A stretch of 64,000 nt of DNA from Ichthyophis bannanicus (taxonomy: Eukaryota > Chordata > Amphibia > Gymnophiona > Ichthyophiidae): positions 15,352,305 through 15,416,304 of the forward strand of contig CM066048.1 in assembly GCA_033557465.1 (NCBI GenBank), in the 5' to 3' direction. The notes below the pieces were generated by a model, which saw only the letters and a list, made by a program, of their open reading frames with translations, did no database searches and was not told the DNA's origin. Positions 10,030-19,701 of this stretch are shown piece by piece. A program made the translations under genes and the position numbers. Every line of letters begins with the position of its first letter. Positions within the stretch are counted from its first letter, which is position 1.

Positions 10030-10314
10030 ATGAAAGAGTGGATCCTGGCAGAATCCCGAAAATTGGGACGCTTTCAGTGGGAGGGCTGCACCATAGAGCT
10101 GTACCAAGATTTGTCACCAGGAACTCTGCAGCAGCACCAGGAACTGAGAGAAGTAACAGCGTTGTTAAGAAGAGAGGACTGGAAGTATAATCACAGTGAA
10201 AGGCATAACCCAACGTGTGAAAAGCAGTGGAGATGCTTGGATGACATTAAAGGAGCATGGGGGACAAAATATCCCAGACGCCCCCGTGAGCCAATGAAAA
10301 ACAGGGAAGAATAA
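10030..10314 (+). pseudogene. L1/Tx1 ORF1, C-terminal part
   Basis: ILAESRKLGRFQWEGCTIEL and YQDLSPGTLQQHQELREVTA match the pattern of the ORF1 C-terminal RNA-binding domain: a FEG/WEG strand, then a D-x-SP-x-T helix. It lies in a different frame from the coiled-coil part at 9362-9763. Confidence 0.55.
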
Positions 10315-10440
10315 AAAGATAAGGCATGCAGGACTGAAATGGCAGAGTCAATACAAAAGGCTGGAGGCTGAGCAGACCTTCAAAAGGGAAAAGTGCTAAT
10401 GATATCCCAGAGAGAGATGTGACTGAAAAGGAATTAAATT

Positions 10441-10675
10441 CCAGCACCTATACCAGTATCTGCCCTATACACCATACACAACCACTGTAAATATACATTT
10501 GTAAAAAGTTCGATGTTTGCTTTGCATTAATTACTTACAAAGTTAAATTTATTGTTTAATGTAAATAGTTGCCTTCTATTGTTCTATGTAAAATGTATAC
10601 GAATGTGTACAAGACTGTTAAACTGTTATATGTAAACCGCCCTTGATCTCTGGAAGGGGCGGTATAAAAGAAAAT

Positions 10676-10706
<31 letters not shown>

Positions 10707-10712
10707 ATAAAG
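10441..10712 (+). mobile_element. LINE/SINE tail fragment with AAATA repeats
   Basis: The end reads ATGTAAACCGCCC ... GGGGCGGTATAAAAG followed by an (AAAT)n run. A similar small inverted G/C motif and tail occurs at 56296-56450 and in the SINE at 57121. It abuts the truncated gag start of the Gypsy fragment at 10713. Confidence 0.5.
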
Positions 10713-12034
10713 ATGTAGGGGTTTTCAGTCCCAGAACCTGGTGACTTCTCAACAAACGCCTTCATGGTTTCCAGGAGTGGCCTCTGCTGCTCCATAATCA
10801 TCTTGGCCGTTTGTTCCTGCATATGCCGTGCCAACTCCAACTGTTTGTCCCATTGGTGTTGCATCCAACTCATAACATCCTGGACCTCCATCTTTCAGTC
10901 GTGACCCTGTAAAAGGAGAGAAAAAGAAACACCACCAAGTGCGGTACTTTTTTTTAAAAGCTTTTCCCCCTTTCCCACACCACAGGAGCGCCCCCTTTCT
11001 TGCCCTGCTGTCCTTCTACGCACGTGCCCCAGGTACCCTTTACCTTAGGTTCTGCGTAGACTCAGGCTTTGGCAAGAGAGGTGCTTGGTCCACATCTGGC
11101 CTGTCCTGGGTGCTTGCTTCTTTACAGGTCTGGTTGTCCAGCAGTATTCTTCTCCTTTAAAAGTGTCCTTTTTTTCCACAGTAAAAAAAAATCCTGCCAA
11201 CTACGCCACTTTCATGTGACCCACTAGCTGGCCTAGAGGCATAAGAGGTGCTTAGACAGGCTGATGGGGCAATGCTTTACTGGCAGTTACGTCCCCGGGA
11301 AGGCAGTAGCAAAGCCTTCTGGTTCCCGTAGTTGTACCTTAGACCAATAATTGTAGTTGAGGCAGAGTGTAAGGTTAACTTAGGTTTTATTCCCCGTCCG
11401 GGGTGGATTCAAAACTATGGAACAAAGTATAACAAACCATACGTCTGGCATCAATCAAAGGAAAAATACTGGAACAAAAATATAAGCTTCCTTCAGCATA
11501 AACTCAACAGCAAAAGTAACAGAAACAGTTCTTTTCACTTACGTGAAACCTTTTCAGCTGTTTCTTCAATTAGCACTTCTGACTGCTTCAGCACAAAGAA
11601 TGAACATAATCTGACACAGTGTAAGTACAATCCATGTCTATCTCTTGTGAAATCTCTTCAGGGAATTCCAGTTGCATTTCTCCTTCATCGGACAGTGCTT
11701 CTGGCTCAGAAATGCCCTTTGAGTCAAAATGTCCCTGCCGAGGAGTGAACAGGTTCCCTTCCTCCACTACCCTCGTGGCTTGTGGGAAATTACCATAGTG
11801 TTTGTACTTTTCTTCCTGAGCTCTGCATAGCTCCTCATACGTGCATAGGAAGTCTGGGTGTTCTAAATCCCATCTATTAGGGAGACTACGTCTCTCTTCA
11901 ACTCCTAGAGTTTCCTTCTTTCTATGACGTGGATAGCCCTGCTCTGTTCTCTTTCTCCCATGGCGTTTTTCTACCTCCAGGAAATGTGCCTCAGGGTAAG
12001 AACTCTTCCCTTCTGTTTGTTTGGAGTTAAACTG
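10713..12034 (-). repeat. Direct repeat copy A (1.32 kb)
   Basis: Near-identical to 14507-15829 (copy B), with only scattered single-base differences by eye. It includes the last 820 bp of the LTR (11215-12034), the leader and the gag start. Its boundaries fall inside the LTR and inside gag, not at LTR ends. Confidence 0.9.
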
Positions 12035-12046
12035 CTTGGGCCTCAA
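11588..12046 (-). pseudogene. LTR-internal reading frame, C-terminal part (copy A)
   Basis: From about 12034 it repeats the last ~148 codons of the frame at 15380-16327, including EGEMQLEF and DMDCTYT before the stop. The first few codons come from integrase sequence at the rearrangement junction, so the ATG is not genuine. Confidence 0.6.
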
Positions 12047-14321
12047 ACTTGGGTCCCGGGTCTGCTACTTGCACAAGGACCTTATCCCCTATGTTCAGGT
12101 GCCTTTCTTTTGTGCGCCTGTCATAGTATCGTTTCTGTTTCACTTTACTAGCCTGCAAATTTTCCCTTGAGGCTTTTGCCGTTTTCTCTAGGCGTTCCCT
12201 CAAGTTTTTCAGGAATTGCGGCACCCCAACTTCCTGTGAATTTGGCTCCACCCACTGCTCATGGAGAATATCTAAAATTCCCCTAGGGGCCCTGCCAAAC
12301 ATCAGCTCATACGGGGATGCTTTTAATGATGTTTGTACACGCTCTCTACAGGCGTAAAGTGTAAATGGGAGTAGGGTATCCCATTCACCCATCTCACCTC
12401 TTTTTAAACCTCTCCTTAATAGTTGTTTCAAAGACTGATTCATCCTCTCAACAAGGCCATTTGTTTGAGGATGGTACGCTGCAGTCTTTATGTGCCTTAT
12501 TCCAAAGGCTTCCCATACTGTTGCCAAGTGCTTGGATAAGAAATTACTCCCCTGGTCAGTTAATACCTCTCTGGGAAAACCCACTTCACAGAAGAGTTTT
12601 ACCAGCTCTTGGGCTATTACTCTGGCCGATGTAGTCCTTAAGGGAATGGCCCATGGGAACCTAGTTGCGTGGTCTACTACCACCAACAAATATTGGAAAC
12701 CTCTGGGAGTACGGATCAGGGGTCCTACGATATCCATACCTATGCGTTCCATAGGTACTGCTATGGTGGGCGTGGATATCATTGGTACAGCTTTTGGTCT
12801 CAAAGCTGTGACCCTTTGACACGTCGGACAAGCCTCACAATATTGCTTTGTCTCTTTAAAAACCCCCGGCCAATAAAATCGAACCAATATTTGGTCCAGG
12901 GTGCCTTGGACTCCCTTATGGCTGCCTATGGGGTGGTCGTGTGCCAACCTTAATACTGTGGCCTTAAATGTTGTTGGTACGACCAATTGTTTTCTTATAG
13001 CACCAGAGTATGGGTCTGTGCTTTCTCTATATAAGATTTCCTTCTCTAGGAAAAACCTGGGTAGCGTAGGCCTAATTTCTTTTGCCCATTCAAAAGCTCT
13101 CTTAAGAGCTGGGTCAGCCCGCTGTTCTGCCAGAAATGAGGGGAATTTGTTTACCACCTCAGCAGGTACCCAAGGTAACCCTGCACCAGCCTCCAACTCG
13201 GCCCTCCCCCGGGTCCTTTGACGCCTCTCTTGGCGTTTCTTTGCCTTCGCCTTTCTGCCCTGCTTAACTGGTTCCTGTATTAGCTCATCATCCGTGGGCA
13301 GAATACCTAATACACCTCCATTTACATCCTCCTCCTGGGGTTCTTCCTCTCCCTCAGACTCTCTAGGGTCTTCAGAAACTATCTTTCCTTCGCCTGAGGT
13401 CCTTGCCTGGGATCGGGTAGATACCAGGCCGGTCCGGGTATTTAATCCTACCTCTAGACCCTGGAGAAAGGATGGCCAGTCCCTGCCTAAAATAATATCT
13501 CTAGGCAGGCTTGGGATTATGGCTACCTGCAATGTGTGTTCCTCACCTATTGCCTGTATGGATACAGTTTGTGCAGGATAATGAGAAAACGCTCCATGTA
13601 TGCATTTTAGGCGGACCTGGCCGCCTGCTTGCCTCGGGGCTGACCTACGTTGCCTCTCAATGGTTTCCCAGAGCTTAGATGTAATCATGCTCTGGTCAGC
13701 ACCCGAGTCAAGCAGCGCCAGCGTCCCTACCCCTTCTACCTGGATGGGTATTAGGAACCCGTCCTGCGCTGGTTTCTCTCGCCCAGCCATAAGGATCATT
13801 CTCTCCGTGCAGTCCTTCTGGTAGTGGCCTGCTCGCCCGCATACATAGCATCTTCCTTTACACACAGAAAACATGTCATCATTATTAGCATACTTAGACA
13901 TATTAAACTTTTTGTTTTTAACATAACTCTCATTTTTATGCTCTGCCATTCCTGCTGCCTTTCTGGGCCCTATTTCTGCGGTGCCCACTATCTGTGCTTC
14001 AAAGTAGCGCTCAGCTAAATTAGCTGCCTCTTCTGTATTCTGGCAGTTCTGCAAGGTGAGGTATTTTTTTACTTCACTTGGGACAGCCTGGAGGAACTGC
14101 TCTAAAATAATTACATCAAGCAGTGATTCCATTGTCCTCTGGTCAGGAGTTAACCATTTATATGCTAAACTCTTAAGCCTTTGCTGTAGGGCTTTCGGGG
14201 TTTCCTGATCCCTCATCCTGGACTCTCTAAATAATCTGCGATAATGCATAACAGACAAACCTAACCGGTCCTTGACTGCCTTTTTTATTTCCTCATAACT
14301 GGTAGCAAGGATGGCAGGCAT
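12027..14321 (-). CDS. Gypsy (Gmr1-like) gag-protease-integrase polyprotein, 764-aa open part
   Basis: Domains in order: a SCAN-like capsid region (about 22-110, with LTPDQRTMESLLDVIILEQF), a CCHC zinc knuckle (158-171, CYVCGRAGHYQKDC), an aspartic protease active site (LLDSGADQS, D206), an acidic/basic linker (310-375), an integrase HHCC zinc finger (461-501) and a DDE core (D530 in GMDIVGP, D589 in LTDQGSNF, E625 in NGLVERMN). Integrase directly after protease is the Gmr1 arrangement. The frame ends at a rearrangement inside the integrase C-terminus (GPKFEAQ). It continues upstream in the same frame to 14816 across one TAG at 14382, so the ATG at 14321 is probably internal. Expression now is unlikely. 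Confidence 0.85.
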   Translation of the reverse strand: MPAILATSYEEIKKAVKDRLGLSVMHYRRLFRESRMRDQETPKALQQRLKSLAYKWLTPDQRTMESLLDVIILEQFLQAVPSEVKKYLTLQNCQNTEEAANLAERYFEAQIVGTAEIGPRKAAGMAEHKNESYVKNKKFNMSKYANNDDMFSVCKGRCYVCGRAGHYQKDCTERMILMAGREKPAQDGFLIPIQVEGVGTLALLDSGADQSMITSKLWETIERQRRSAPRQAGGQVRLKCIHGAFSHYPAQTVSIQAIGEEHTLQVAIIPSLPRDIILGRDWPSFLQGLEVGLNTRTGLVSTRSQARTSGEGKIVSEDPRESEGEEEPQEEDVNGGVLGILPTDDELIQEPVKQGRKAKAKKRQERRQRTRGRAELEAGAGLPWVPAEVVNKFPSFLAEQRADPALKRAFEWAKEIRPTLPRFFLEKEILYRESTDPYSGAIRKQLVVPTTFKATVLRLAHDHPIGSHKGVQGTLDQILVRFYWPGVFKETKQYCEACPTCQRVTALRPKAVPMISTPTIAVPMERIGMDIVGPLIRTPRGFQYLLVVVDHATRFPWAIPLRTTSARVIAQELVKLFCEVGFPREVLTDQGSNFLSKHLATVWEAFGIRHIKTAAYHPQTNGLVERMNQSLKQLLRRGLKRGEMGEWDTLLPFTLYACRERVQTSLKASPYELMFGRAPRGILDILHEQWVEPNSQEVGVPQFLKNLRERLEKTAKASRENLQASKVKQKRYYDRRTKERHLNIGDKVLVQVADPGPKFEAQAV

Positions 14322-14381
14322 GGCCTTATACGCAGAGAGAGCTTCCCCTGTAAGAGAAACAGCAAAACGTGTGGCCCACTG

Positions 14382-14816
14382 CTAAGGTGGCCATTTCAAT
14401 GCCCCCCCTATCCTTTCGAAGGCATCTATAAAATCATCTATATTGTCTCTTGGACCTAATTGTCCCAAAGAAAACGCCTGACTCGCAGTCAGTCCTACCC
14501 CAGCAATGTAGGGGTTTTCAGTCCCAGAACCTGGTGACTTCTCAACAAACGCCTTCATGGTTTCCAGGAGTGGCCTCTGCTGCTCCATAATCATCTTGGC
14601 CGTTTGTTCCTGCATATGCCGTGCCAACTCCAACTGTTTGTCCCATTGGTGTTGCATCCAACTCATAACGTCCTGGACCTCCATCTTCCAGTCGTGACCC
14701 TGTAAAAGGAGAGAAAAAGAAACACCACTAAGTGCGGTACTTTTTTTTAAAAGCTTTTCCCCCTTTCCCACACCACAGGAGCGCCCCCTTTCTTGCCCTG
14801 CTGTCCTTCTACGCAC
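14382..14816 (-). pseudogene. Gypsy gag N-terminus (capsid start) cut by one in-frame TAG
   Basis: Same frame as the ORF at 12027-14321. The likely start is MEVQDVMSWM near 14684, followed by a glutamine-rich helix (HMQEQTAKMIMEQQRPLLE). A capsid-type block comes next (IDDFIDAFERIG, KWPP, stop, QWATRFAVSLTGEAL). The TAG stands where related gag proteins often have glutamate, so it is a single nonsense change. Codons before MEV read back into leader sequence. Confidence 0.75.
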
Positions 14817-15829
14817 GTGCCCCAGGTACCCTTTACCTTAGGTTCTGCGTAGACTCAGGCTTTAGCAAGAGAGGTGCTTGGTCCACGTCTGGCCTGTCCT
14901 GGGTGCTTGCTTCTTTACAGGTCTGGTTGTACAGCAGTATTCTTCTCTTTTAAAAGTGTCCTTTTTTTCCACAGTAAAAAAAATCCTGCCAACTATGCCA
15001 CTTTCATGTGACCCACTAGCTGGCCTAGAGGCATAAGAGGTGCTTAGACAGGCTGATGGGGCAATGCTTTACTGGCAGTTACGTCCCCGGGAAGGCAGTA
15101 GCAAAGCCTTCTGGTTCCCGTAGTTGTACCTTAGACCAATAATTGTAGTTGAGGCAGAGTGTAAGGTTAACTTAGGTTTTATTCCCCGTCCGGGGTGGAT
15201 TCAAAACTATGGAACAAAGTATAACAAACCATACGTCTGGCATCAATCAAAGGAAAAATACTGGAACAAAAATATAAGCTTCCTTCAGCATAAACTCAAC
15301 AGCAAAAGTAACAGAAACAGTTCTTTTCACTTACGTGAAACCTTTTCAGCTGTTTCTTCAATTAGCACTTCTGACTGCTTCAGCACAAAGAATGAACATA
15401 ATCTGACACAGTGTAAGTACAATCCATGTCTATCTCTTGTGAAATCTCTTCAGGGAATTCCAGTTGCATTTCTCCTTCATCGGACAGTGCTTCTGGCTCA
15501 GAAATGCCCTTTGAGTCAAAATGTCCCTGCCGAGGAGTGAACAGGTTCCCTTCCTCCACTACCCTCGTGGCTTGTGGGAAATTACCATAGTGTTTGTACT
15601 TTTCTTCCTGAGCTCTGCATAGCTCCTCATACGTGCATAGGAAGTCTGGGTGTTCTAAATCCCATCTATTAGGGAGAATACGTCTCTCTTCAACTCCTAG
15701 AGTTTCCTGCTTTCTATGATGTGGATAGCCCTGCTCTGTTCTCTTTCTCCCACGGCGTTTTTCTACCTCCAGGAAATGTGCCTCAGGGTAAGAACTCTTC
15801 CCTTCTGTTTGTTTGGAGTTAAACTGCTT
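14507..15829 (-). repeat. Direct repeat copy B (1.32 kb)
   Basis: Partner of 10713-12034. Here the sequence is in its normal place: end of the LTR, leader and the start of gag continuing into the capsid. The copy-to-copy offset is about 3.79 kb. Confidence 0.9.
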
Positions 15830-16327
15830 ATAGCTTGTAAGTTTAGCTGTAGGACTGCCCTTCCTTATTGCCTCATTGCAATACTCCACAGGGTACTGGT
15901 AAGATATGCCTTGCTGTTCCCCACAGCTTCTTTGCAAATCACCAACCTCTGACTCCTTGGAGTTTTTCCTTGGCACTGTCCTCCCAACTCTCTCACGTGT
16001 TCCTTCTCGTGTTCTATCCTGGCTTCTCCCACCGGTGCTCAGGGTTCTATCCTCGATTCTCCCACCTCTGCTATCTGTTGGTGAGTGAGTCCTCACTATA
16101 TTGTGCTTAGTGTTAGCCTGGGCTCCGCCCCCTTGCAGCTGCTCCCTATTCTCTAACGAGCTCTGAGCTCCGTCTCTGCTTGGGCGTTCCCTAACACCAT
16201 GTGAATGTGTTTTCCACGGTTGCTCTTGGCAACCCTTTCCCATTTGTGAAGCTGAGCTGTCATTTTTCCTGCTCTTTTGCTCACTTTCGTTTGCATTTAT
16301 GGGCTCTGCTAGCGTTACCTTGTGACA
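15007..16327 (-). mobile_element. Gypsy LTR #2 (5' LTR of the Gmr1-like element)
   Basis: It starts TGTCACAAGGTA, matching the solo LTR at 19702 (TGTCACAGGGTA), and ends near GGGTCACA at 15007. A minus-strand AATAAA stands in the context GGACGGGGAATAAA, nearly the same as GGACGGGGAAATAAA in LTR #3. A 315-codon reading frame occupies most of the upstream part. Confidence 0.75.
15380..16327 (-). CDS. LTR-internal ORF of the Gmr1-like element (unknown function)
   Basis: The frame is open from the first LTR codon (TGT, CHKVTLAEPI) for 315 codons; the first ATG is at 16243. The start aligns with C-H-R-V-D-P-T-E-P in LTR #3. The protein is hydrophilic, rich in R, E, S, Q and G, with no signal peptide or membrane segment. 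It ends SDEGEMQLEF ... DMDCTYT, the tail shared by the other LTR ORFs. Because a 3' LTR is preceded by internal coding sequence, a frame open at base 1 suggests the upstream gene of a complete element runs into the LTR. No known domain was recognised. Confidence 0.6.
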   Translation of the reverse strand, partial: CHKVTLAEPINANESEQKSRKNDSSASQMGKGCQEQPWKTHSHGVRERPSRDGAQSSLENREQLQGGGAQANTKHNIVRTHSPTDSRGGRIEDRTLSTGGRSQDRTREGTRERVGRTVPRKNSKESEVGDLQRSCGEQQGISYQYPVEYCNEAIRKGSPTAKLTSYKQFNSKQTEGKSSYPEAHFLEVEKRRGRKRTEQGYPHHRKQETLGVEERRILPNRWDLEHPDFLCTYEELCRAQEEKYKHYGNFPQATRVVEEGNLFTPRQGHFDSKGISEPEALSDEGEMQLEFPEEISQEIDMDCTYTVSDYVHSLC

Positions 16328-16666
16328 ATATCCAGAGAGTAAGAGAATAGTTAAATGTTTAAGGGTAGGTGAAATAAGCGAGTATTTGAGGGAGAGGGGT
16401 GGGGGGACATTAAAGGGAAGTAATTGGGGTTCAGAATATAAGCTAAGAGGGAGATGAGGAGAGGGTAGAGAGAGGGTAAAGGAGCAATAATCTTTGGAAA
16501 AGCAAATAGGGATATAAAGCGAGGGTGGCAGGAGAGAGGAGAGGGAGTGGCAGAGGGTGGTGCCGGAAGGACGTTACTGTCTAAAATAGCTATGACTCCA
16601 GGTGGAGATTGGATATTTGGGAAGGCGGAAGGGAGGAGTTAAGAGAGAATTAAGTAGTGAACCAGC

Positions 16667-17425
16667 ATGTATCTAAAAGGTGAGATGGTGCAAACAGGAA
16701 CTATCAATGTTAAGGGGCTTAATACTGCACAGAAGAGACAATACTTCTTTCCAGAGGCCGAAAGGTTAATGTGGGATATTATATTTGTTCAGGAAACCCA
16801 CCTAAGACGTAAAGATGAGGGGCTATTGCTCTGTAGCCTCTACCCATATCAGTATTTTGGAAGCTCTAGAGACGAGGGGGGGGGTTGCCATATTGGTGAG
16901 GAGGGGATGCCTAATACAGGTTGGGGAAATAATCTGAGATAAAGCAGGAAGGGTGCTGGTACTAAAAGTAGAATTGATGGGGGACTTGGTCACCTTGGCA
17001 AACATATATGGGCCAAATGCAGGACAAGTAATTTTTTGGAGAGAGGTCCGAGAGATACTGGTTTGATCAGTTCAAGGGAAATTGGTATTAGGAGGTGATT
17101 TTAATATGGCAATACACCCTAGCTGGGATTAACAGGCCAAGGGAGGCGATGGAATGCAAAAAGCAGATGAATAGTGAAAGGAATTATTAAGAAATTCCAG
17201 ATACCAGATGGATGGAGAGTACAAAATAAGGGCCACAGAGAGTATACCTTCTATTCGCACCTTCACAAAAGCTTTAGTCGGATAGATTACCTCCTGATTG
17301 ATAAAATTTGGGAACTAAGTCAGGGAGAGGTGGAGATTGATAATAAAACGCAGTCTGATCATGCCCCGGCCTGGGTGGAAATCCGAGAAGCGAGGGGGGA
17401 AGGGGGGTATGCTTTTGGAGGCTGA
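16667..17425 (+). pseudogene. L1/Tx1 ORF2 endonuclease domain (broken)
   Basis: TINVKGLNTAQKR and FVQETHLRR are the first blocks of an APE-type LINE endonuclease (the N and the catalytic E). Later, SRIDYLLID and SDHAPAWVEI give the D and the closing SDH histidine motif. Frameshifts and stops interrupt it between 16942 and 17174. Confidence 0.7.
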
Positions 17426-17901
17426 AGAAAGTCTCCTTAAACTTGAATAAGTGGTAAAAGATATACAGGAATATTGTCAGTTGAATGACACTGGGGAGGT
17501 ACGAGAGGTGGGAGGGAATAAAAGCATTGATTTAGGGGCTGCTTAATCATGTGGGCGGCCAGGATTAGAAAGCAATGGAGAGGAAAAGAAGAACAATTGC
17601 AAGAGGATATTAAAGTTGCAGCAAAACATTATAGAGCAAAGGGCACAGAACGGGGGTTAAAACACTTAAAGCATTTATGAATAGTTTAAGAATGCATTCC
17701 CATATGGAGAGGGTTAAACTGCAGTATTACGAGTGGGGGGACAAAGCGGGGAGATTGCTTGCGCTGAAATTACGGAAACAAGAAACATTAAACTCCATAT
17801 TGACAATTAAGGGGAAGGACGGTGATATTTAAAGACAAAAACAAATTGGGGCCCGATTTTGCCAGTTCTATAAAGAATTCTAAACCTAATAGGGAGGGGA
17901 G

Positions 17902-18326
17902 ATGTCAGTACAAGTCCAGATATATCTGGAGAAGATAGAAATGCCAAAGGTGGGGGAGGACATAAGGGCAATATTAGAGGAGGAAATACAACCAGAAGAA
18001 ATTGAGAGGATGATTAAAGAACTTCACAATGGAAAAGCACCAGGACTAGATGGGCTAACTAATACGTTCTATAAAATATTTACGGACGAGATTGTGGAGG
18101 TCTTAGGGAGGGTATTGAACGGGATATTAGAAGAGCAGTAATGTTAACCACTGGAATAACGATTTTACCAAAAGTAGGAAAAGACGCATTACAATGCAGT
18201 TCATGTCGTCCAATATTGCTACTCAATACGGATGTAAAGATCTTTGCAAAGGTGCTGGCCAATCGATTGGCAAAATGGATGCCCACCCTCATAGATATAG
18301 ATCAAACGGGTTTTATTAGTGGATGA
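17902..18326 (+). pseudogene. L1/Tx1 ORF2, RT fingers region (frameshifted)
   Basis: NGKAPGLDGLTNTFYK, then after a frameshift ITILPKVGKD and CRPILLLNTDVKIFAKVLANRL cut short here, followed by DQTGFISG. These are the motifs before the RT palm in L1-like LINEs. The two parts lie in different frames. Confidence 0.75.
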
Positions 18327-19173
18327 CAGAGTGTTGGAAGTGGTTTGGGCAGCACATCAACAGAGAGAGAAAATGACGATACTCTCAATTGATGCTGAAA
18401 AAGCGTTTGTTATAGTAAACTGGATCTTCTTGTTTGCAGTGATACAAAAGATAGGATTTGGACCTAAATATTCTCACTGGGTACAGGCCTTATACCAGGA
18501 CCCTTGGGCCCGGGAAATAATAAATGGCAAATACATGGAGGCATTTAAACTAGAAAGAAGTACCAGACAGGGTTGCCCAATGTCCCCATTCGTATTTGCA
18601 TTAGCAGTAGAACCTTTAGCGCAGGTCATAAGGATGGATGAGAATATCAAGAGGTTAGAGGTGGGAGTGCAGCAACATAAAATATCCTTATTTGCGGATG
18701 ACATATTGTTAATGGTAACACACCCTGAGACAACATTACAGAGAGTATTGGAAGCAATAGAGCAGTATGGTGCTGTATCAGGCTTTAAAATGAATATGGA
18801 CAAGACAGAGGCGCTTAATATCACCTTAACTGACACAGTTTTGGCCAAGCTAAAACAACAGTACTCATTCAAGTGGGCTCGCAAGGCTATTAAATTTGAA
18901 TATTTGGGAGTAAATATAACAACCCATCCACAGAGCTTATACGAAGTGAATTACCCTCCACAATGGAAAATGGTGGGGCAAGACTCAGGGAATTGGACAG
19001 ATACTGAAATATCGTGGATGGGACATATAGCAGCAGTTAAAATGAATATTTTATCTAGGGTGCTATATTATTTTCAGGCCATCCCAATAGCGATTCCAAT
19101 AGGGCATATACGAGAGCTCCAAAGGAAAGTATATAAATTTATATGGAGAAAAAGGCCACCACGCATTGCTTGA
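18319..19173 (+). pseudogene. L1/Tx1 ORF2, RT palm and thumb
   Basis: ILSIDAEKAFVIVNW holds the first catalytic aspartate, RQGCPMSPFVFALAVEPLA is the L1 GxP block, and ISLFADDILLMV holds the F-A-D-D centre, followed by GFKMNMDKTEAL and FEYLGVNI. RT reverse-transcribes the LINE RNA at a nicked target. A stop at 19171 follows WRKRPPRIA. The remaining ORF2 sequence is displaced to 21436 and 23301. Confidence 0.8.
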
Positions 19174-19701
19174 ACAGTAAAAGTATAGACTTAAAGAGGA
19201 GGAAGGACTAGGGGTACCGGATCTAAAGTCATATTATTGGACATCCCAAATTCAACACTTGATGGATTGGCAAGAGGAAGGAGAAAGGAAAACTTGTGTA
19301 GCCTTGGAGGGGGTAGGGAACAGGGGAGGCCCATTGGGAGAGCTTTCATGGATGAATAGGGTGAAACAGAGATATCAAACACAAGATAATCCCTATGTGT
19401 GACATATCCTTCAGATTTGGGATAGGGTAAGGGGAAAAGTAGAGGTGCGAGAGATATTCAATTATCAGTGATGAAGGCTTTGTGTTATACAAGGGATTTT
19501 ATACTGGGACAAGAAGGAGAGATATATAAAAGGTGGGAGAAGGCGGGACTAAGGTGGTTTTATCAATTCCTGAATGAGGGGAGATGACATCCCATTTGAG
19601 GAATTACGGGAAAAGTATAAATTGGTTGCAGGAAGCCTTTTCCATTAGGGACAGGTAGTACATTACTTAAGACAGAAATTAGGCAAAGAAGGTCTAGAAT
19701 G

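Larger units (their letters stand above)
10713..16327 (-). mobile_element. Gmr1-like Gypsy retrotransposon, rearranged, lacking RT and RNase H
   Basis: On the minus strand: LTR (16327-15007), leader, gag with capsid, SCAN-like region, CCHC knuckle, protease, integrase (to 12035). After that comes a repeat of the second part of the LTR, the leader and the gag start (12034-10713). Protease leads straight to integrase with no RT between, as in Gmr1-type elements where integrase precedes RT. The RT/RNase H that should follow is missing, and the integrase is cut just before its GPY-type motif. The LTR start TGTCACA is followed on the plus strand by ATAT at 16328. The element split an L1/Tx1 LINE between ORF1 and ORF2. 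Confidence 0.8.

Noticed and set aside
11332..11748. 138-aa plus-strand ORF, repeated identically at 15124-15540
   Set aside because: Duplicated only because it lies in the direct repeat; antisense to the LTR and its ORF, with no recognised domain.
10713..15829. The two 1.32-kb repeats as the paired LTRs of one element
   Set aside because: Their borders do not coincide with the TGT/ACA ends; they include leader and gag sequence and lack the first 500 bp of the LTR.
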